From: Salvia splendens
Lineage: Eukaryota > Streptophyta > Magnoliopsida > Lamiales > Lamiaceae
DNA: 64,000 nucleotides
Reading direction: 5' to 3'
Assembly: GCF_004379255.2 (NCBI RefSeq)
Contig: NC_056048.1
Coordinates: 12,175,197-12,239,196, forward strand
The notes beneath the pieces are model-generated. The model saw nothing but the letters and a program-made list of their open reading frames with translations, was not told the origin of the DNA and ran no database searches. The position numbers and the translations under genes are program-made. Below are positions 57,396 to 64,000 of the stretch, one piece after another (position 1 is the first letter of the stretch; every line of letters begins with the position of its first letter).

Positions 57396-57780
57396 TTCTC
57401 TCTCTAAACTATCACCAATTTCAAGGCTTCAGTACTTGCTAAACACCACCAAGATCAATTTTTTATCCTTTTGCCACACATTTCAAGCAAAGCAAGTGTC
57501 GAAAATGAATTTTGATTGCCCAACTTCGTTTCTCACAGACCCATCTCCAAACAATACACATGCACTCAGATGAGTGGATGCTTCTTTAATCTTGAAACTG
57601 CCGTTTTTCCTATTTGAATAAGAAAGTGAACAAAATTTTAGGAATAAGCGTTGCAGATATTTTCTCACCGCTTAGTATTTTCCTGCTGAGGTTTAGGCGT
57701 TTGGGCACTATTTGATCTGCAGAGAAAGAGAGAGAGGAATTCTGTGCGTGTCAGAAATCAGTGGGGTCATTTTATCTTGT
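57396..57780 (-). promoter_or_regulatory. 5' UTR/promoter region of the kinase gene
   Basis: On the minus strand a CT-rich stretch (57,722-57,740) and an AGCG/GTGAGA donor-like site (about 57,670) suggest a 5' UTR with a possible intron before ATG 57395. Transcript ends were not determined. Confidence 0.35.
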
Positions 57781-57911
57781 CTTTTATATATATATATTTA
57801 TCCTTTTTATATAAGTTGAATATATTCAACAAATTATTCGCGGCTCCATTAATTGATTTTTATTACTTTTAATATTTTTTATTTATTTTGTACCTATCGT
57901 AATGTCTACTA

Positions 57912-58115
57912 CTCCCTTTGTTCCACTATATGTGAGTGAGTGATTGATTTCGGGAAAGAATTTAAGAAAATAATATTTATTAAATTAAGTAACGAGAATA
58001 AAGTATGAGAAAAGATAAAGCAAGTGAGATAACGAGGGAGCAAAGTAAGTGAAATTAGATATTTTATTTTTAATTAAAAATGAAAATTAATCACTTTTTA
58101 TGAGACGGATGAATA
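57912..58115. mobile_element. Stowaway-like MITE, worn
   Basis: Left end after TA: CTCCCTTTGTTCCACTATATG; the right end around GAGACGGATGAATATTA pairs poorly. Confidence 0.5.
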
Positions 58116-58454
58116 TTATATTTTGCATTGCATCAATAGTACCATCACTCATGTTTGTATGTGTATAGCATGAGATGTTATAGGCGATCTCCCTTGGCGA
58201 TAATGGGGGAATGTCAAAAACTAAATTTTCTTATGTGTGGATATCTTTCATTTTAATATAAAAAGATAATATGAACATTATATGATTATTATGAAGGTCT
58301 TCAAGTACTCTTATGTAAACTAATGGATTTAAATATAGTATAAGATTGTAAGTCTTAGAATTTATTCCGTTCATGTTAGAGATATAAAGTGTTAAAGTGT
58401 GTTTAACTAATTATGATGTGACAAATGTAAGTTATACTTTCTTAGTCAGGTGCA

Positions 58455-58651
58455 TTATTATTTTTTTAGTTCGTCCCACAAAAGTATGCATATTTTAATT
58501 TTAGAAATTCTTTTCTCTGTAATAATGTAGGACTCATTTTTTACTAACAATACTTTAATTACTTTTTTTCTCTACCTCTCTCTTACTTTACTAATTTTAT
58601 ATTAAAATATGTGTCAAGCACAAAGTATATATTCTTTTAGGACGGAGGGAG
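58455..58651. mobile_element. Stowaway-like MITE
   Basis: Right end TTAGGACGGAGGGAG before TA (58652-58653); the left part TTTAGTTCGTCCCAC is the worn inverse. It holds the usual TCTCTTACTTTACTAATTT block. Confidence 0.6.
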
Positions 58652-58836
58652 TATATAATATAGAAATTAAATATACCTAAAATAGGAAAACTTTCCTTCA
58701 TTTTACTTGGCAATAATTTAAATTATGTTAGCATATTAATTATAGTTTTTAACATTTTTAAAAATAAATTAAAGAAAATTTTGATGCAATAAAATAAAAT
58801 ATTTGAGATGGAGGAACACTTCCATTTTATATGCTA

Positions 58837-59010
58837 CTCACTCCGTTCCATTATATGTGAGACATTTCTTTTGGGCACAAGTTTTAGGAGTGAAAAAACA
58901 AAATAGAAAAATAAAGTAAGAAAGTGAATATAGTAAGAAAAATATAGAGTGTTGCTTTTGCAATAAAAGGAAATGTCTCAGTTATAGTGGGACGGTAATG
59001 GGATAGAGAG
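58837..59010. mobile_element. Stowaway-like MITE
   Basis: Left CTCACTCCGTTCCATTATATG after TA; right AGTTATAGTGGGACGGTAATG then GAGAG. The inner ATGTGAGACATTTC and GAAATGTCTCA segments are inverse. Confidence 0.7.
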
Positions 59011-59050
59011 AATAATTTGTTATGTAGAACAAAAATTTCAACAACTTATA

Positions 59051-59656
59051 CTCACTCCGTCCTAAAAAAATATGTATTTTGGGTTTGGTACGAGTTTTAA
59101 TGCAAAATTAGTGAAGTAAGAGAGAGGTAGAAAGAAAAAGTAAAGGGATATTGACACCTAATATCATAGAACTTTAAAAAAGTTGGGTTTTTTTCCAAGA
59201 AATTTGAAATTGGAAAATAATATCACAACTTTACCCTGGGTTTGTTATTTCCCACCAGTGAAAAAATTTCGGCTATATTAATAGATTGAAGAACAAATTT
59301 GGAGGGTGTGTTTCAAGAAAAACCATTCTCAAATATTGAAAATCTTGAAACTCTCGAAGTTGTTGTCGAGAAATTACGAAAAAATCCGTATCATGATATT
59401 ATTTGCCGGAATTTTTTCATTGGTGGGAAATAACAAACTCGGGGTAAAGTTCATGATATTATTTGACAATTTCAAAGTTCGTGGGAAAAACTCAACTTTT
59501 TGAAAGTTCCATGATATTATGTGCTAATATCTCATAAGTAAATAAGGTATTGTTAGTGGAGAAATGGTCCCACCTCGTTAGGGAGAAAAGAGTTTCCAAA
59601 ATTAGAAAGTGAATATTCATGTGGAACGGACTAAAAAATGAAGGGCTTTAAAGGAG
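59051..59656. mobile_element. Stowaway-like MITE split by a Mutator-like foldback element
   Basis: Left CTCACTCCGTCCTAAA after TA (59049-59050) and right TTTAAAGGAG before TA (59657-59658), with TTAGTGGAGAA and AGTTTCCAAAATTAG typical of the family. The element at 59145-59533 interrupts it. Confidence 0.75.
59145..59533. mobile_element. Mutator-like foldback element (389 bp) nested in a Stowaway
   Basis: The left arm (GGGATATTGACACC, TAATATCATAGAACTTT, to about 59,275) and right arm (about 59,390-59,533, AAAGTTCCATGATATTA, GGTGCTAATATCTC-like) are reverse complements over ~130-150 bp. The flanks AAAAGTAAA (59136-59144) and ATAAGTAAA (59534-59542) match at 8 of 9 bases, the target duplication size of Mutator-like elements. 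Non-coding. Confidence 0.8.
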
Positions 59657-59912
59657 TATTTAATTTGGTTTTCCATAAAATATGATCAGAATTAAACTTT
59701 GTTAGCATAATAAATAAATAGTTTCAATTTTTAATAATATTGATAACATATAAAAATTAAAGAAAATTTCAAAATAGAAAAATAAAATATAAAATGGAAC
59801 AACACTTTAATTTTATATGAATTATAAAATAATTTTTTTATGTACCAAAAATTTTAATAAAAAAATTTAAGAAAGTTTCTAGATTTTAGGTGCTTTTAGT
59901 TTCTATATTATA

Positions 59913-60132
59913 CTCCTTCCGTCCCAAGGTAGTTATTTTTTGCACTCGTTTTGTAAATATAATACTAATAAATAGATAAACCGGTGAGAGAGTAAAGTAA
60001 GAGATGATAAGTAGACTTTTCTCTACAATATTCTCTTTCTTACATTATACTCACTCCACTTTAACTATTTATCATCATTTTTGCAAAACGAATGCAAAAA
60101 TAAACGACTCAACTACCTTGGGATGATGAGAG
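59913..60132. mobile_element. Stowaway-like MITE
   Basis: Left CTCCTTCCGTCCCAAGGTAG and right CTACCTTGGGATGATGAGAG, TA on both sides (59911-59912 and 60133-60134). Confidence 0.8.
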
Positions 60133-60205
60133 TATATAATTACACTTGTCAAAAAAATAGTTAGACACACCAATCTATATTACTAACTTGGTACAGCTAG
60201 TCTAA

Positions 60206-60287
60206 GAGCATCCACAACAATCATCCTTTATCTATCTCGTTCTTCAATTATTCATGTCCCCTACACCATTTTTACCTCGTTCCTTAG
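60206..60287. mobile_element. Left end of an older Harbinger-type MITE
   Basis: TAA followed by GAGCATCCACAACAATCATCC marks a Harbinger terminus. It is interrupted at 60288 by the next element. The matching right end was not located, although the sequence after 60,935 may continue it. Confidence 0.5.
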
Positions 60288-60931
60288 AGCACCCATATCA
60301 GGGGTGAAAAAAATGGGGTTGGACCGTACTTGGGGTTCGACCCGGGCCAGATAGCATTGGAGGTGGCGGTGAGGAGGCCTGGGCCGGCTGGGCCGCGACT
60401 GGGGATGCTGGAGACGCCTGGGGATAAGCCTAGTTGCCGCCTGTCCCGGTGTTGCGTGCGCTCGGGCCTGACCCCAACTCAATTTTTTTTCAAAACCTAT
60501 AAATACTATACCATTCCACGATATTATCATTTCTATTGCACTTTATTCCTATCCCTCTCAAACCAAATCACATAATTGAAGAAATTTAGACATGCACCAA
60601 CGTTTTCCAACATTGGTGTTATGTTTTTAACATATTTTTTTTAATTTTTTAAGGATTATAATTTTTAAATTATTAGGACTTTTAATTTACTATTTCTAGG
60701 TTTGTAATTTTCAATTTCCGAATGAACAATGAATTTTTCGTGCTATAATTGTTTCAACATTTTCAATTTTACGAGTAAAACAGTTTGTAGTTGTGAATAG
60801 TGCAATTTAATATTTGTGGCTTGAATGGGGCCTGGATAGGGCATACAGGGTTGTGGGAGTTGTGGCCTGGCGCAGAAAATGAGGGGAAAGATGACGTGCA
60901 GTGGACTTGGGGCCTGAGGTTGTGGATGCCC
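60288..60931. mobile_element. Harbinger-type MITE nested in another
   Basis: Termini GAGCACCCATATCAGGG and CCTGAGGTTGTGGATGCCC are imperfect inverse; TTA on both sides (60285-60287 and 60932-60934). GC-rich ends and AT-rich centre; no transposase. Confidence 0.75.
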
Positions 60932-60934
60932 TTA

Positions 60935-62082
60935 TTTACGAGATAACATATGCAATCATTTATTCTTTAACCATCCATTCCCTTCACTATTTATGGGTCC
61001 TACTCATTAATAAAAAATAGTATTTCATTAAAAAACCAAAATTATAGTATTACAAATTTCTAAAAATTAATTTATAAGATTCATTGAAAATAAAAATTAA
61101 TTTTAATTAAGTCACAAATATAAACATGTTGTTAGAAAAGAAAAAAATATATAATTATATTATTAAAATAGAACAATATAAAAGAAAAAAATAAACAGGG
61201 TATTAAAAAAGAAAAATATAGAAACATGCCAATAAAAAAGAAAAATTAAAAAAAGAAAAAAGAATATAAACATGCTATATGAAAAGATAATATGAGTACA
61301 ATAAAAATTGAAATTCAACCAAAATTGTTGGATTTGGGTTTGAACGCACAACTTCTACTATTCATCAAAACATATTTAACACTAAACCACACATTGATTT
61401 TATCATGGAATCAAATAAATTATATATTTAAATCAATACAAATTCCATTTTAAGTGTAAAATGAATTGTCTCACAACAAAATCACAAAGAAGACTGGATT
61501 TGAGAACCTACATATAAATGTTCATTCAAGCAATACAAAACTTATTCTGAACGATTATATACAACAAAATATAATCTTTCACTAATTAACGGATGCAACT
61601 TTGAGTATGAATCATTGTAAAATTATTATTTTATAATATTATTTTATTTAAAAAATATTTTCTAATTAAAATTTAATTTTTTATAAAATCTATTTATATA
61701 CATTATATTTTAATTGGGCAAAAGAGGCTCACTCGCAAGGCTGCGAGTTGGCTTCATCACGCACCTAGATGGCGCCGCGTAGCCCAACGCATCGGCGGGC
61801 TCAGCCTCTTATATTAGGCGGGCAGTGGGACGTGTCACCCATAATGAGGACCCGTCACCGTCCCCTCCTAGCAGGACGGGTCAGCCGTTGTGAATTCCCT
61901 AAGGAATATTTTTTTTCATTAACGAAGCTCAAACGAAATGAAATACTCCTATATATACTAAATATTGGAAAACAATATTCAAGATTGATATCACTCTTAA
62001 GTCAAAATTGATTATTTATAAGACTCTCAAAATATTAAGATAGTAAAGATTACATTAACAAATTGACTTCTATACTTCTAAT
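60935..62082. other. AT-rich spacer with a GC-rich patch
   Basis: Mostly A/T-rich without genes. A GC-rich patch at about 61,720-61,905 ends CCGTTGTGAATTCCCTAA, resembling a Harbinger-type terminus before TAA, but its left partner is unclear. Confidence 0.35.
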
Positions 62083-62199
62083 ACTCTATTCGTCCATGAA
62101 AAGCATGCACAATTTCCTTTTTCTTCCGTCCCTAAAGAGTATGAACATTTCAATTTTGGAAACTCTCTTCTCTCTAAAGAGGTGGGCCCCATTCTCCAC
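62083..62199. mobile_element. Stowaway-like MITE, right part replaced
   Basis: Starts CTCTATTCGTCCATGAAAAG and proceeds with the family pattern (GGTGGGCCCCATTCTCCACTAA). It is broken by the Harbinger element starting at 62203. Confidence 0.55.
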
Positions 62200-62202
62200 T
62201 AA

Positions 62203-63115
62203 GAGTGTCCACAATGGGAGGACACGGCGCCAGCTGAGGGAGGGGGCTGGGCCGTGCCTCCCCATAGTGGAGGACACAGGCGGACACGGCTTTGGGGGTG
62301 GAAGGCCAAGCGTCAGCTGCTCGCGAAAGAGTTGGTGGGCCAGGCAGCGCGGCGCGCGCCGCGGCGCCCTATTGCACGGCCCTGATGGCCGCAGGTGATT
62401 TTTAATTTTTATTTTATTTTCTTCATTTTTTCTATATATACACCCATTCCCTCTCATTATTTTCACACCACTCCAATATCCACTCTTCCACATTTTTCCA
62501 TATTTCACTTAAAAAAAATGGATAATGACGATTATCAACAAGTATGGGATGAAGCGTTAGATTCTATAGTTGAAGAGGTGCAGCGGGAAGCTGATGAGGA
62601 AGCGGAGCGGGAGGCAGCGGCAGCTGTCCCTCATCTGATCCACCCTAGGCGAACAATTCGCCGTGACCATGCCGGAGCTGATGGATGACTACTTTGGCGA
62701 TAACCCCCGTTATCAACCAGAGGTTTTCCGTCGGCGTTTTAGAATGTCGCAACGACTCTTCACCCATATAGCGACGATATTGGCTGAGCGGTACAGGTGC
62801 TTTACCCTTCGACGTGATGCGGCCTGATGGATCAGGCTTTCGACGTTTCAGAAGTGAACCGCAGCTTGCTACCGGTTGAGGATGATGGGCAACATCGATG
62901 AAAGGGCAGTTCACTGCGGGGTTCAAAAGCAAACACCCCTCGATGATCCTGGGAGCCGTAGCTGACTACCGGTTGAGGATATGACATGCGTATTTCGGTG
63001 TCGCAAGGTCGAACAATGACATCAACGTTTTGCAGTCGTCGCATCTCTTCGATGACGAGTGTCGAGGCTCGCGGCAGGGTGGGCGGCGGCGGCGCGCGCG
63101 TGTGGGCTCTACAGC
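62203..63115 (+). mobile_element. Decayed PIF/Harbinger element with transposase remains
   Basis: After TAA (62200-62202) comes GAGTGTCCACAATGGGAGGAC, a terminus close to those at 32028 and 32950. It holds a broken transposase gene. The right end was not found; GC-rich sequence near 63,060-63,115 may be a rearranged end. Confidence 0.7.
62518..63060 (+). pseudogene. Harbinger transposase remnant
   Basis: ATG 62518 opens an acidic N-terminus (DDYQQVWDEALDSIVEEV, then RRTIRRDHAG). The frame shifts near 62,675 and continues as ELMDDYFGDNPRYQPEVFRR and FRMSQRLFTHIATILAERY, then hits TGA near 62,825. Further downstream only scraps remain, such as GAVADYRL followed by a stop (the Trp codon of that block is now a stop) and HAYFGVARSNNDIN. 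A large central part including the first catalytic Asp is missing, so it cannot encode an active enzyme. Confidence 0.75.
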
Positions 63116-63120
63116 CCATC

Positions 63121-64000
63121 TTAGTCCACTTGAATTATTACATGTAATAATCCTTCTTATTAAATACTTGTTTAATAAGCTTTTTACTTTCAATGTGGGA
63201 TAATTAACTCTCTTAATTAATCTCGTGGCTTCTCTCTTAGCTCACTTAATTAGTTTGCAATTTTGCACAACTTTAATCCATTATTTCTCACTCACCGGGA
63301 ATCGGATTTGAGAAAATGAATATACCACGGTCATCTACTCCGAACGTAAATCGACGCTATATCATTTAATTTCACAAATTAAATTTCTCGTTGAAATTAT
63401 TATTGGTCAAAATCCATTGACCGGACATAAGATTCCAGCAATTCCCCACATGAGTGGAAATAGCCAAATGCTTATGCATGCAGACACAAGCTCAGCCATC
63501 GAGAGGTATATAAGCATAAGGATAGGTAGTTTTTAGCTTTGAACCATCCATAGTCAACGCCATCGGATACACATGCGGCCTAGTAGCGCGATGCTTTGAA
63601 CTATTCCTCCACGGCATGCACATAGACAATGATAATAACACTTAAACACCTCAACCTCATCCGTTCTCACGTTTTATGTCCTTTGCGGCCTTGGACACCA
63701 CTTTGGATTCATAAGTGTGTTTATTTGAAGCGGCCACACTTCACACTTACATAGGTGATTCCTAGTCGAGTATCTTACCCTACTCAGTCTCCTTGAGAAC
63801 TTAATCTCCTTGAGATTCTTAGGAATCATTAAAAGTCATAGACTTATCCTCACCACTAGGCAAGTTTTTCAAACACTCTATTGCTCTCTAGGGAATAGAT
63901 ATAGATGAGTGTCTCACACGAACTCTCATAGCTTAGTTTTCCCATTGAACCAAGCTCTTGGGATCTCTAGTCATCATGATTGGGTTACCACTATAACAAT
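63121..64000 (-). mobile_element. Probable antisense LTR-retrotransposon remnant (unclassified)
   Basis: No coding frame. The even base composition differs from the AT-rich spacers, and repeated short phrases (CTCCTTGAGAACTTAATCTCCTTGAGA) suggest the non-coding part of a retroelement read on the minus strand, continuing beyond the window. This is a recognition-based guess. Confidence 0.3.

Noticed and set aside
60261..60530. Arg/Pro-rich minus-strand frame
   Set aside because: Lies in the GC-rich end of a Harbinger-type MITE.
62832..63193. Minus-strand frames over the Harbinger remnant
   Set aside because: Antisense to recognisable transposase scraps on the plus strand.

Overview
This is nuclear DNA from a flowering plant, most likely a eudicot; a Lamiales/Salvia-like source is a guess from general appearance only. 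The basis is the spliced kinase gene with GT-AG introns, plant-type glycosyltransferase and Raf-like kinase families, and a mixture of Tekay, Athila, copia, Stowaway, Harbinger and hAT-like transposable elements in AT-rich spacers. No tRNA, rRNA, operon or CRISPR structure was seen. Only two ordinary host genes are convincing: a GT17 beta-1,4-mannosyl-glycoprotein N-acetylglucosaminyltransferase (GnT-III-like, 16.45-17.55 kb, + strand) and a six-exon ATN1-like Raf-type Ser/Thr kinase (54.2-57.4 kb, - strand). Almost everything else is transposon or its remains.

Layout. 0-0.8 kb: 3' end and 3' LTR of a copia element cut by the window edge. 1.4-4.1 kb: a decayed minus-strand retroelement tail and a hAT-like element carrying a Stowaway MITE. 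4.14-14.85 kb: a complete, young Tekay/Del-type gypsy chromovirus (Tekay A) with 2,416-bp LTRs, a perfect 5-bp target duplication, one intact 1,496-aa gag-pol frame and an extra capsid-like ORF upstream. 14.9-17.6 kb: the GnT-III-like gene. 17.6-25.6 kb: AT-rich spacer with MITEs, a long inverted duplication and a diverged antisense Tekay LTR. 25.6-31.2 kb: a frameshifted copia element lacking its 5' LTR. 32.0-32.6 kb: a Harbinger-type MITE.

32.95-52.43 kb is a three-level nest. A PIF/Harbinger transposon (minus) was split inside its transposase by an internally deleted Tekay element (Tekay B, minus, 33865-51362), which was itself split in its chromodomain by an Athila element (plus, 36552-49513) with a decayed gag-pol and a post-pol ATHILA ORF-1-like region. 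Target duplications are recognisable at all three levels. The Harbinger transposase frame is exactly conserved across the insertion.

52.7-53.3 kb: a hAT-like element with an exact 8-bp target duplication. 54.2-57.4 kb: the kinase gene, whose introns hold MITEs and degenerate repeats. 57.9-63.1 kb: a dense MITE field including a Mutator-like foldback inside a Stowaway, nested Harbinger-type MITEs and a broken Harbinger transposase gene. 63.1-64 kb: probably another antisense retroelement remnant. The host genes do not appear functionally linked; the window is mainly a record of successive insertions between two unrelated genes.
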